Positions 1-7,017 of a stretch of 14,427 nt of DNA are shown piece after piece (the first letter of the stretch is position 1; every line of letters begins with the position of its first letter). The DNA is taken from assembly GCA_021791615.1 (NCBI GenBank), contig JAJYWG010000304.1, forward strand, positions 1 to 14,427, in the 5' to 3' direction. The notes beneath the pieces were generated by a model. The model saw only the letters and a list, made by a program, of their open reading frames with translations, was not told where the DNA came from and did not search any database. The DNA is from Actinomycetes bacterium. GTDB taxonomy: Bacteria > Actinomycetota > Acidimicrobiia > Acidimicrobiales > RAAP-2. The translations under genes were made by a program, and so were the position numbers.

Positions 1-1
1 T

Positions 2-213
2 CTGTCATCAGTCTTGGCGGAGCCTCATCCAGCCCCAAGAAGGTGGTGGCCTGATGCCTTTGGCATCTGTCCGTGACAGTGGCACGGCTGGAATACCAGC
101 CGCCCGAGAGGCCCGGAGACGGGCCTCGAGGTCAGTGAGATATTCGCTGATAGTTCGGGGAACGGAGCTGCTACGACGTGGGAGCCAGTGGAGAGTGGCG
201 CTCGCGGCCGAGC
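2..213 (+). other. Cluster of short perfect stem-loops, candidate structured RNA
   Basis: No convincing coding region lies here. Six inverted repeats follow one another almost without gaps: 53-58/62-67 (3-nt loop), 67-71/75-79 (3-nt loop), 85-91/96-102 (loop AATA), 108-115/120-127 (loop GAGA), 132-138/144-150 (5-nt loop) and 153-156/160-163. A further one, 200-204/209-213, touches the stop codon of the neighbouring SDR. The pair 136/146 is T-G, which is a G-U wobble only in a plus-strand transcript and an A-C mismatch on the other strand. GAGA is a GNRA tetraloop only on the plus strand. Segments 6-11 and 51-56 can also pair, and CTGTC occurs at both 2-6 and 67-71, each able to pair with GACAG at 75-79, so alternative folds exist. 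The left end may lie outside the window. It could be an RNA, a 3' UTR element of the minus-strand SDR, or a palindromic DNA element; the family is unknown to me. Confidence 0.5.
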
Positions 214-1028
214 TAGGCGGGAGAGATACCGGCAGCCCGCAGGTACGCCGGCCACTCCCCGCCCCCGTGAACAACCAGATTGGCTCCCGAGATATACCCC
301 GCCAAAGGCGACGCGAGGAAGATGCAGGCGCTCGCGACGTCATTGGGAACCCCCATGCGGCCCATCGGCACGCTCGCCGCGACGCGAGCCATGCCCTCGG
401 GCCCTCCGTAATGCTCGGGACCTGCGCCGGTGTCCAAGAGACCAGCGCTGATGCAATTCACCCGCACTTTGGGAGCCCACTCGACGGCCAAGGTCGACGT
501 CAGGTTGATGAGCCCGGCTTTGGCCGCGCCGTACGCGGCGGTCCCCGGCGATGGTCGGACGCCCGAGACGCTCCCGATGTTCACGATCGAGCCGCCGTCT
601 CCCTGCTGGAAGACGGCGTTCGCCGCTTGTGCGCAATAGAAGGGAGCGAGGAGATTGAGGGACACCACCGACGAGACGAAGTGCGCCGAGGCCTCTGCAG
701 CCGGTACCGGGGGAGAGCCCCCGGCGTTGTTCACGAGCACGTCGAGACGCCCGAAACGCTCGAGGGCAGACGCCACCAGCGCCCGCGCCTGCTCTGGCTC
801 GCGTACGTCCGCCATGACGAAGGCAGCGCGCCGGGGCCGGCCGTCCCGTGTCGATTGGGGCAAGGCGCCCGCTTCGGGCTCCTTGCGCCCGCAGATCACC
901 ACCTCCGCACCCAAGGTGAGGAACGCGGTGGCGATCTCTCGACCGACACCGCGGCTCCCGCCGGTCACCACGACCACGTAGCCGGAGAAATCGAAACCCG
1001 TGCCGAGCACATCACCCTCACGCCCCAC
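213..1028 (-). CDS. Short-chain dehydrogenase/reductase (SDR) next to echA20
   Basis: This is a classical NAD(P)-dependent SDR of about 271 residues. Visible motifs are the Rossmann glycine motif TGGSRGVG (22-29), NNAG (100-103), the catalytic Ser153 and the YxxxK pair Tyr166/Lys170, so the enzyme looks intact. The start is uncertain. GTG at 1028 is chosen because GGAGGT lies at 1039-1044, ten bases upstream; GTG at 1010 with a closer GAGGG is possible, and a TTG at 1046 lacks a ribosome site. The gene is divergent from echA20 across about 195 bp. In mycobacteria SDR genes (Rv3549c/Rv3548c) also lie divergently beside echA20, which suggests a role in HIP or side-chain hydroxyl/keto interconversion. 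That role is inferred from position, and the substrate cannot be read from the sequence. Confidence 0.88.
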   Translation of the reverse strand: MGREGDVLGTGFDFSGYVVVVTGGSRGVGREIATAFLTLGAEVVICGRKEPEAGALPQSTRDGRPRRAAFVMADVREPEQARALVASALERFGRLDVLVNNAGGSPPVPAAEASAHFVSSVVSLNLLAPFYCAQAANAVFQQGDGGSIVNIGSVSGVRPSPGTAAYGAAKAGLINLTSTLAVEWAPKVRVNCISAGLLDTGAGPEHYGGPEGMARVAASVPMGRMGVPNDVASACIFLASPLAGYISGANLVVHGGGEWPAYLRAAGISPA

Positions 1029-1207
1029 TGACGACCGCACCTCCAAGCTGCACCCGCGACGGCGATCACCCTAGCGGGGCCTGATCCGCGCACCAGTTGC
1101 GGGTCCTCCCGCGGACGGGTGTCCAACAGCTGCTCGCGCCCCGAGCCGACGGCTTTTTGGCCAGAGCGATCGATCCGACTACCCTTCCCGGACAGCCGCG
1201 AGACCAT

Positions 1208-1213
1208 AGGAGG
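1208..1213 (+). promoter_or_regulatory. Ribosome binding site of echA20
   Basis: AGGAGG ends ten bases before the ATG at 1224. It decides the start: the reading frame stays open upstream to 1119, but those 35 codons have no ribosome site and do not resemble the family N-terminus. Confidence 0.75.
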
Positions 1214-1223
1214 CCCCGGCCAC

Positions 1224-1991
1224 ATGCCCATTTCGACCGTCCAAGAGATCGACGGCATCGTCGAGGTGGTGATCGACCACCCGCCGGTCAACGCCCTGGA
1301 TGTCGCCGGCTGGTTCTCTCTGGCCGACGCCGTCCTGGCCGCCGGCAGGGACCCTTCGACGAGGGTCGTGGTCCTCCGGGCTCTCGGGAGAGGTTTCTGC
1401 GCAGGGGTGGACATCAAAGAGATCCAAGCCGAAGGCAACAGCGCCCTGGTCGGCGTGAACCGCGGCTGTGCAGCCGCGTTCGGCGCCGTCTACGACTGCG
1501 AGGTCCCTGTGGTCGCGGCCGTCCACGGGTTCTGCCTGGGCGGCGGCATCGGCCTCGTCGGGAACGCCGACGTCATCGTCGCCGCCGACGACGCCACCTT
1601 CGGCCTCCCCGAAGTCGACCGGGGAGCACTGGGAGCCGCGACCCACTTGGCTCGCCTGGTCCCGCCCCACCGCTTGCGGCAGATGGTGTACACCGCCGAG
1701 GCCGCCCCCGCCGCGGAGCTCGCGTCCTATGGTTCTGTTGCCCAGGTCGTCCCGGCGAACGAGCTGAGAGCTGCAGCGCTCGCGCTGGCCGCGAAGATTG
1801 CCTCCAAGCACCCGTCGATCCTCCGACGGGCCAAGGAGTCCCTGAACGGGATCGACCCGGTCGACGTGAAGCGAAGCTACCGGTTCGAACAGGGCTTCAC
1901 CTACGAGCTGCACGTGAGAGGAGTGGCAGACGAACAGCGCGCGGCGTTCGTAGAGAAGCGGCCAGCCGCCATCGAGGACGCGGACGGCTGA
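1224..1991 (+). CDS. echA20: EchA20-like ring D-opening enoyl-CoA hydratase/isomerase family hydrolase
   Basis: This 255-residue crotonase-family protein matches my recollection of mycobacterial EchA20 (about 247 residues) along its length. Shared stretches include PPVNAL near residue 20, GRGF.AGVDIKE (55-66), HGFCLGGGIGLVGNADVIVA (101-120), FGLPEVDRGALGAATHL (126-142) and the C-terminal EQGFTYEL...GVADE. The segments around 57-62 and 105-110 form the usual crotonase oxyanion hole. In the M. tuberculosis pathway EchA20 hydrolyses ring D of HIEC-CoA to give COCHEA-CoA, which is then the substrate of IpdAB; it is a cytosolic enzyme. It is first in a plus-strand block echA20-ipdA-ipdB-ipdC, the same order as in mycobacteria. 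It is separated from ipdA by 107 bp that hold strong inverted repeats. The ATG at 1224 has a good AGGAGG. Confidence 0.93.
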   Translation: MPISTVQEIDGIVEVVIDHPPVNALDVAGWFSLADAVLAAGRDPSTRVVVLRALGRGFCAGVDIKEIQAEGNSALVGVNRGCAAAFGAVYDCEVPVVAAVHGFCLGGGIGLVGNADVIVAADDATFGLPEVDRGALGAATHLARLVPPHRLRQMVYTAEAAPAAELASYGSVAQVVPANELRAAALALAAKIASKHPSILRRAKESLNGIDPVDVKRSYRFEQGFTYELHVRGVADEQRAAFVEKRPAAIEDADG

Positions 1992-1997
1992 GACGAG

Positions 1998-2024
1998 GTG
2001 CTCCGGTGCGGGACACCGGGGCAC
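1998..2024 (+). other. Strong stem-loop between echA20 and ipdA
   Basis: The 11-base arms 1998-2008 and 2014-2024 pair with only one non-Watson-Crick position (T2002/G2020 region, a U-G wobble in the plus-strand RNA) around a 5-nt loop. The hairpin begins seven bases after the echA20 stop codon. No T-run follows, so it is not a standard intrinsic terminator. A partial attenuator or an mRNA processing/stability element inside the operon is possible. Confidence 0.5.
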
Positions 2025-2039
2025 TGGTATGGGCACTGG
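2019..2039 (+). repeat. 9-bp direct repeat (12-bp spacing) before ipdA
   Basis: GGGCACTGG occurs at 2019-2027 and again at 2031-2039. The first copy overlaps the right arm of the preceding stem-loop. Two half-sites exactly 12 bp apart could be a tandem binding site or chance duplication; nothing else identifies it. Confidence 0.35.
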
Positions 2040-2047
2040 CACAGACA

Positions 2048-2072
2048 GAAGGGGGTGAGATCCAACCCCTTC
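2048..2072 (+). promoter_or_regulatory. Inverted repeat upstream of ipdA, candidate operator or RNA hairpin
   Basis: Perfect 7-base arms GAAGGGG (2048-2054) and CCCCTTC (2066-2072) flank an 11-base spacer. It lies 26 bp before the ipdA start. It does not match the KstR2 consensus as I know it (CAAGnnCTTG core). It may be a regulator site or may fold in the leader; the sequence does not settle which. Confidence 0.35.
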
Positions 2073-2098
2073 CTGACCGGAGAGCACGACGAGAGGCG

Positions 2099-2989
2099 AT
2101 GGCTGACAAACGAACCGACGTAGCCGAGATCGTGGGGGAGCTCGCGTCGGGCATGACGATCGGCATCGGCGGATGGGGCTCCCGGCGCAAACCGATGGCA
2201 GTCATCCGGGCCTTGTGCCGATCGACCGTCACCGACCTCACTGTGGTGTCCTTCGGGGGACCCGACGTCGGCCTGCTGTGCGCGGCCGGCAAGGTGCGCA
2301 AGGTGGTCTGTGGGTTCGTGACCCTGGACTCGATCACCCTCGACCCTCACTGGCGCGCCGCCCGCCAGGAAGGGCGGGTCGAGCTCATCGAGCTGGACGA
2401 GGGGATGGTCTACGCCGGGCTCCAGGCCGCGGCATGGCGCGTACCGTTCCTCCCCACCCGAGCAGGCTTGGGTTCGGACGTCCTCACCCGCTGTCCCGAT
2501 CTCCGCACGGTCGCGTCTCCCTACACCGACGGACCCTTTGCCGATGTCGAGGACGACGGGGCCGTCTTCGTCGCGACGCCGGCGCTCACTCTGGACGCGG
2601 CGATCGTCCACGCGAACCGGGCGGATGCAGCAGGCAATGCCCAGATACTCGGTCCGGACCGCTACTTCGACGAGCTGTTCCTCGGTGCCGCCCGCCGGCG
2701 GTTCGTGACTGCCGAAGAGGTGGTGCCCACCGGCACGCTCGCCGACTACGGACCGATCTCGTCGGTGACCATCCACCGACTTCTGACCGACGGCGTGGCC
2801 GAGGTGCCTCGGGGTGCGCATTTCACGGCATGCCCGCCGGACTACGGAAGGGACGAGGCGTTCCAGGCTCACTATGCGAAGTCGGCGGCAAGCCCCGACG
2901 CATGGGAAGCGTTCAAGAAGCACTTCGTCGACGCAGAGGACCACGAGTACCGCGACGCCGTCGACCGGCTGGCCCGAGGCGAACTGTGA
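2099..2989 (+). CDS. ipdA: IpdA, alpha subunit of the COCHEA-CoA ring-opening hydrolase
   Basis: This 296-residue protein belongs to the class I CoA-transferase fold family and is close in length to M. tuberculosis IpdA (about 292). The N-terminal glycine-rich segment MTIGIGGWGSRRKPMA (19-34) is the CoA-binding loop of the alpha subunit. Family-typical stretches follow: ELDEGM (98-103), VPFLPTRAGLGSDV (115-128) and a C-terminal DYGRDEAFQAHYAKSA region. IpdA pairs with IpdB to hydrolyse the last steroid ring of COCHEA-CoA in the cytosol; despite the fold, the complex is a hydrolase rather than a transferase. The ATG at 2099 starts the conserved N-terminus; the frame stays open far upstream with no homology. 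The ribosome site is not ideal: GGAGAG lies at 2079-2084 and GAGAGG at 2091-2096. The 3' end overlaps ipdB by 4 nt, implying coupled translation of the two subunits. Confidence 0.92.
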   Translation: MADKRTDVAEIVGELASGMTIGIGGWGSRRKPMAVIRALCRSTVTDLTVVSFGGPDVGLLCAAGKVRKVVCGFVTLDSITLDPHWRAARQEGRVELIELDEGMVYAGLQAAAWRVPFLPTRAGLGSDVLTRCPDLRTVASPYTDGPFADVEDDGAVFVATPALTLDAAIVHANRADAAGNAQILGPDRYFDELFLGAARRRFVTAEEVVPTGTLADYGPISSVTIHRLLTDGVAEVPRGAHFTACPPDYGRDEAFQAHYAKSAASPDAWEAFKKHFVDAEDHEYRDAVDRLARGEL

Positions 2990-3765
2990 CCGACGCCCGA
3001 GGCGACATCTCGCCCAGCCGGGCCGAGATCTGCGCGGTTGCGTGCGCCGACGCCTGGCGCGACGCCGGCGAGATCATGGTGAGCCCGTTCGGTACGATCC
3101 CGACGCTCGGGGCCCGACTGGCCAAGCTGACCTTCAGCCCCGACATCGTGCTCACCGACGGCGAGGCAGCGCTCATGCTGGGAGCTCCGCCACTCGAGAC
3201 GCCGGCATCTGAGCTCGTCCGGGAAGCGGCAATGCCCTACCGCACCGTGTTCGACGTCGTGTGGTCGGGTCGCCGGCACATCATGATGATGGCCAGCCAG
3301 ATCGACCGTACCGGGAACCAGAACATCTCGGCAATAGGCGATCCGTCCCGCCCCGCCGCACAGCTCGTGGGTGTGCGCGGCGCACCTGGGAACTCCGTGA
3401 GCCACGCCACCAGCTACTGGATCCCGAACCACTCCACTCGGACGTTCGTCGAGCATGTCGACATGGTGTGCGGCATCGGCTACGAGCGGGCCGCGAACGC
3501 AGGGCCCGGGGCGACGAGGTACTTCGACTTGCGCCTGGTGGTCTCGAACCTCGGGGTGTTCGACTTCGAGACCCCCGACCGCACCATGCGCGTGCAGTCG
3601 CTGCACCCCGGCGTCAGCCTCGCCGAGCTCGTCGCGGCGACCGGCTTCGACCTGGTGCTGCCACCAGAGGTGCCCGAGTCCCGCTCCCCGACCGCACATG
3701 AGCTGCATCTCCTGAGAGACGTGCTCGACCCGGGTGCCCGGAGGGACCAGGAAGTCCCCGGTTGA
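2986..3765 (+). CDS. ipdB: IpdB, beta subunit of the COCHEA-CoA ring-opening hydrolase
   Basis: This 259-residue protein matches the IpdB family (about 250 residues in M. tuberculosis). Recognisable segments are MVSPFGTIPTLGARLAKLTF (31-50), LTDGEAALM (56-64) and VGVRGAPGNSVSHATSYWIPNH with FVEHVDMVCGIGYE. Where class I CoA transferases carry the catalytic SENG motif, this protein has TDGE (57-60), so the usual Glu nucleophile appears to be missing at that position. This agrees with IpdAB acting as a hydrolase; the alignment is by eye. The start is GTG at 2986, overlapping the ipdA stop codon by 4 nt, with GAGG at 2976-2979. The stop overlaps the next gene by 4 nt as well. Confidence 0.92.
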   Translation: MTDARGDISPSRAEICAVACADAWRDAGEIMVSPFGTIPTLGARLAKLTFSPDIVLTDGEAALMLGAPPLETPASELVREAAMPYRTVFDVVWSGRRHIMMMASQIDRTGNQNISAIGDPSRPAAQLVGVRGAPGNSVSHATSYWIPNHSTRTFVEHVDMVCGIGYERAANAGPGATRYFDLRLVVSNLGVFDFETPDRTMRVQSLHPGVSLAELVAATGFDLVLPPEVPESRSPTAHELHLLRDVLDPGARRDQEVPG

Positions 3766-4856
3766 GCGCACCACCCATGCCCGAGCCACACCCGGCGCTC
3801 GAGACTCCTCTGTGCAAACTGGTCGGCGTCCGCTACCCCATCGTCCAGACCGGCATGGGGTGGGTCGCAGGTCCGCGCCTGGTGGCGGCCACGGCCTCGG
3901 CCGGCGGGCTCGGCGTGCTGGCCTCGGCCACCATGACCCTGGCCCAGCTCGAGGCGGCACTGGGAGAGGTCCGTGCGCGGACCGACCGCCCTTTCGGGGT
4001 GAACCTGCGAACCGATGTCGCCGACGTCGACGACCGGATCGGCCTCATGGTGGACAGCGGCGCACGAGTGGCGAGCTTCGCCCAGGCGCCAAATCCCAAG
4101 TTGGTAGAGCGCTGCAAGAGCGCCGGCCTCATCGTCGTCCCTACCATCGGCGCCCGCCGTCACGCCGAGAAGATGGCCGCGCTGGGCGTCGACGCCGTCA
4201 TCGCCCAGGGAGCCGAAGGCGGTGGGCACACCGGGGCTGTGCCGACGTCGCTCCTGGTACCCCAAGTGGTCGACGCTGTCGGCGACCGGGTCGGCGTCGT
4301 GGCCGCAGGTGGGTACTACGACGGAAGGGGGTTGGTGGCGGCACTGGCGTACGGCGCAATAGGTGTGGCCATGGGGACGCGATTCCTCCTCACCGCCGAC
4401 AGTCGCGTTCCCGACGCGATCAAAGAGCAGTACCTGTCGACGCCGGTCACCGGGACCCTCGTCACCACCAGGGTCGACGGTGCCCCCCAGCGGGTCGTCC
4501 GCACCGACGTGGTGGCGCAACTGGAGCGGGCGGGCTGGATCCGAGGCGTGCCACGGGCACTCGCCAGCGCCCACGCCTTTCGCAAGGAGACCGGCTCGAC
4601 GCTGGTCCAATTGCTCAGGGAGGGGCGGGCCATGAAGCGGGGGAACGAGCTCTCGTGGCCTCAGGTCGTGATGGCCGCCAACGCGCCGGTGATGACCCGA
4701 GCAGCGCTCGTCGAGGGGCGGACCGACGTCGGGATCCTTCCCACCGGCCAGGTGGTCGGGCTGATCGACCGGCTCCCGACGGTGGCCGAGGTCATCCGCG
4801 ACGTGGTGACCGGTGCCAACGCCACCCTCAGCCGTCTCCAGGCCCACCCGGACTGA
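3762..4856 (+). CDS. ipdC: IpdC, FMN-dependent nitronate monooxygenase-like oxidoreductase of HIP degradation
   Basis: This is a TIM-barrel flavoenzyme of 364 residues; Rv3553 (IpdC) is about 355. Motifs typical of the 2-nitropropane dioxygenase/nitronate monooxygenase family are YPIVQTGMGWV (25-35), the phosphate/FMN-binding segment AAGGYYDGRG (181-190) and GVAMGTRF (201-208), and GAEGGGHTG (150-158) with the catalytic-type His156. In the steroid pathway IpdC is assigned to forming the ring double bond that yields HIEC-CoA for EchA20. The start is taken as TTG at 3762, whose TTGA overlaps the ipdB stop by 4 nt and has AGGAAG at 3749-3754; ATG at 3777 is the alternative (359 residues) but sits far from that site. 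The last 29 bases overlap the 3' end of the convergent transporter gene. Confidence 0.9.
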   Translation: MSAPPMPEPHPALETPLCKLVGVRYPIVQTGMGWVAGPRLVAATASAGGLGVLASATMTLAQLEAALGEVRARTDRPFGVNLRTDVADVDDRIGLMVDSGARVASFAQAPNPKLVERCKSAGLIVVPTIGARRHAEKMAALGVDAVIAQGAEGGGHTGAVPTSLLVPQVVDAVGDRVGVVAAGGYYDGRGLVAALAYGAIGVAMGTRFLLTADSRVPDAIKEQYLSTPVTGTLVTTRVDGAPQRVVRTDVVAQLERAGWIRGVPRALASAHAFRKETGSTLVQLLREGRAMKRGNELSWPQVVMAANAPVMTRAALVEGRTDVGILPTGQVVGLIDRLPTVAEVIRDVVTGANATLSRLQAHPD

Positions 4857-7017
4857 GCCCACCGGCCTCCCCACCGGCCTCCCCACCGGCCTCCCCACCC
4901 ATCTGCTCACAAGCCTCGCGACCGGCCTGTGGCCCGCCGGCCCGCAGTCTTCCCGACGGGTTCCGGCGGGGCTGCGCGAGCCGAGTCGGCCACCAGAACC
5001 CGTGGCCGGTGTCGAGAACCAGGGCCGGCAGCACGACGCTGCGGACGAACAACGCGTCCAGCAGCACGCCGAGTGCCACCACGAGACCGATCTCGCGCTC
5101 GGGGACGAGAGGGAGGACGAGCAGCGTCGAGAACGTCCCGGCCAGGATCAGCCCGGCAGACGTCAGCACCCGCCCGGTGGCGGCGACCGTCCGCTCGATG
5201 GCCTGCGAGCGGTCGCGGGCAAGTTCCTCGCGAGCTCGGGTCATGAGGAAGATGTTGTAGTCGATGCCGAGCGAGACCAAGAAGACGAAGCTCAGCACCG
5301 GCACGCTCGGGTCGATGCCGGGAAAGTCCAGCAGAGGTCCCACGATGAGAGCGACCGCGCCCATCGTGGCGCCGAACGACAGCACGACGGTCGCGGCCAC
5401 GAGGAGCGGACCGGCCAACGCCCGCAGGAGCAAGGAGAGAACCAGCACGGTGATCGCCAAGGCGGCCAGGCCCACGACGATCAAGTCGCGCTCGGACGCC
5501 CGGCCGGTGTCGAGGTCCTGGGCGGTCTGGCCCCCGAGCAGCACCTGTGTCCCGAACGCCGAATGCAGGCGGGAGGACAGGGAGCTCACCGGTGCCAGGC
5601 CGGCCGAACCCAGCGGAGGGGCGCGGAACACGACTTCGAAGAGCGAGACGCCGTGCGCCCGTACCACCGGACCGATCGACAGCACATCGGGCGATCTCCG
5701 CACCAGGGCCTCGGCGCGCCGGACGTCAGCGACGGGGTGCATGACCACGAACCCGGGCGCCGTGACTCCGAGGGGGACGCTCCCGCTCAGCAGGTCCATG
5801 CCCTCGACCGACGGGGCCGTCGCCGGGAGATCGTTGACCGAGGTGACGTCGGTGTGCAATGCGAAGAGCCCGCAACACAAAGCCAGCAGCACTGCCGTCC
5901 CTCCGACCCACACGAGGCGCGGCCGCCGGGCCACGTTATGGCCTACGGCGTTCCAGAACCTGCTCCGGTGCGGGGTGCCATCCTGTGATTTGGGAGCCCG
6001 GGGCCAGAAGATCCGGGGGCCGACCAGGACGAGCAATGCAGGGTAGATGGTCAGCATGGCCAGAGCGCTCGATGCGATCCCCAGGGTCCCGACCAGGCCC
6101 AGACTGTGGGTGACGCCAGCCTTGGCCAGAAGGAGGCAGCTCAACGCGGCGATGACGGTCACCGCCGACGCCGTGATCGCCGGGACGGTGCGCCGCCAGG
6201 CGACGATTGCGGCTTCGACGTGGTCGGAGCGCACCGCGAGCTCCTCGCGATAGCGCGACGTGATGAGGAGCGCGTAGTCGGTCCCCGATCCGAAGACCAG
6301 CACGGTGAGCAGCCCCACGCTCTCGCCGGTCACCGGGACGGCGTGGGCGAGAAAATACGTGTCGAAGTTGGCGAGCACCTCGGCAACCCCGACCGCGGCG
6401 AGCGGCAGCATCCACAGGACGGGGCTGGCGTAGGTCCCCACCAAGAGCAGCACCACCAAAAGTGCCGTCACCGCGAGCAAAGTGGCATCCACCCCCTGGA
6501 CCGAGCCGAGGAGGTCGGACTCGAAGGCGGCCGTCCCGGTCACGCCGGTGCGGATACCGGCGGGCGCCGTGCCCGCCACCACCGCTCTCGCCCGGTTGAC
6601 CGCCGTGATGGTGCCCGCCTCACCGGCCGTGATCACGAGCGTCTCGGTCGCAACGCGCCCGTCGGCGGCGAGCACGGGGGTCCCACCAGACACCACTCCG
6701 CGGATGCGTGCGCGCGCCAGCGCGGCCGCGCCCCTCCGGGCAGCGGCCGACACCGCCGCGCGGTCGGGACCTCGCCAGACGGCGATGGCCTCGTTGCTGT
6801 TGGCGCCCTCGACCCGATCGGCCAGCGCGAGCGCCTTGGTCGAGGGCGCGCCGGCCGGGAGGAGAGAGGAGAAGCTGTTGGTCTCGACGCCGGAGAGGGA
6901 GAACGAGTAGTGGAGGGTCACCCCGGCGAAAATGAGCCACCCGGCCACGATGCCGGCAGCGGCCAACTTGGCCCAGCGGCGAGACGATCCCGGCGACCGT
7001 GGCTCGTCTGTGCTCAA
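4828..7017 (-). CDS. MMPL/RND family membrane transporter
   Basis: This 729-residue inner-membrane protein has the two-fold MmpL architecture. There is a first membrane helix (about 17-38), an external domain (about 40-175), a helix block (about 176-340), a second helix at about 368-388, another external domain (about 390-510) and a final helix block (about 511-672). The proton-relay Asp-Tyr pairs of MmpL-type transporters are present as GTDY (Asp247/Tyr248) and GIDY (Asp586/Tyr587), each followed by an ..SR/TRxREEL segment. After residue 680 comes a low-complexity tail rich in G, E and A, encoded by a 12-bp tandem repeat and by DNA shared with ipdC. The TTG start at 7017 overlaps the stop of the upstream SDR by 4 nt, so the two are probably translated together. 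Substrate unknown; linkage to steroid genes suggests lipid or steroid intermediates, which is inference. I do not assign a specific mmpL number. Confidence 0.88.
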   Translation of the reverse strand: MSTDEPRSPGSSRRWAKLAAAGIVAGWLIFAGVTLHYSFSLSGVETNSFSSLLPAGAPSTKALALADRVEGANSNEAIAVWRGPDRAAVSAAARRGAAALARARIRGVVSGGTPVLAADGRVATETLVITAGEAGTITAVNRARAVVAGTAPAGIRTGVTGTAAFESDLLGSVQGVDATLLAVTALLVVLLLVGTYASPVLWMLPLAAVGVAEVLANFDTYFLAHAVPVTGESVGLLTVLVFGSGTDYALLITSRYREELAVRSDHVEAAIVAWRRTVPAITASAVTVIAALSCLLLAKAGVTHSLGLVGTLGIASSALAMLTIYPALLVLVGPRIFWPRAPKSQDGTPHRSRFWNAVGHNVARRPRLVWVGGTAVLLALCCGLFALHTDVTSVNDLPATAPSVEGMDLLSGSVPLGVTAPGFVVMHPVADVRRAEALVRRSPDVLSIGPVVRAHGVSLFEVVFRAPPLGSAGLAPVSSLSSRLHSAFGTQVLLGGQTAQDLDTGRASERDLIVVGLAALAITVLVLSLLLRALAGPLLVAATVVLSFGATMGAVALIVGPLLDFPGIDPSVPVLSFVFLVSLGIDYNIFLMTRAREELARDRSQAIERTVAATGRVLTSAGLILAGTFSTLLVLPLVPEREIGLVVALGVLLDALFVRSVVLPALVLDTGHGFWWPTRLAQPRRNPSGRLRAGGPQAGREACEQMGGEAGGEAGGEAGGLSPGGPGDG
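4858..4899 (+). repeat. 12-bp tandem repeat at the convergent ipdC/mmpL ends
   Basis: Three identical copies of ACCGGCCTCCCC (4861-4896) are flanked by partial copies. The minus-strand gene reads it as the repeated GGEA in the transporter tail. It lies directly after the ipdC stop codon. On the minus strand the copies give spaced GGGG runs. Confidence 0.9.

Noticed and set aside
8..343. Minus-strand frame of 111 codons downstream of and overlapping the first SDR
   Set aside because: It begins inside the SDR in another frame, has no usable start or ribosome site after the SDR stop, and its sequence runs through the stem-loop cluster; no family resemblance.
54..1031. Long plus-strand open frame opposite the first SDR
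   Set aside because: Arg-rich, low-complexity translation typical of an antisense shadow in GC-rich DNA; the SDR on the other strand has all catalytic motifs.
1047..1223. Promoter or KstR2 operator in the divergent SDR/echA20 region
   Set aside because: Only small inverted repeats (1099-1103/1108-1112; 1113-1116/1121-1124) and one GCCAGA half-site were seen; no convincing -35/-10 pair or KstR2 core.
1998..2024. Intrinsic terminator after echA20
   Set aside because: The stem is strong but no T-run follows, and the downstream genes belong to the same pathway and orientation.
4858..4899. G-quadruplex on the minus strand of the 12-bp repeat
   Set aside because: GGGG runs are separated by 8 bases, longer than usual loops, so the case is weak; described only as a tandem repeat.
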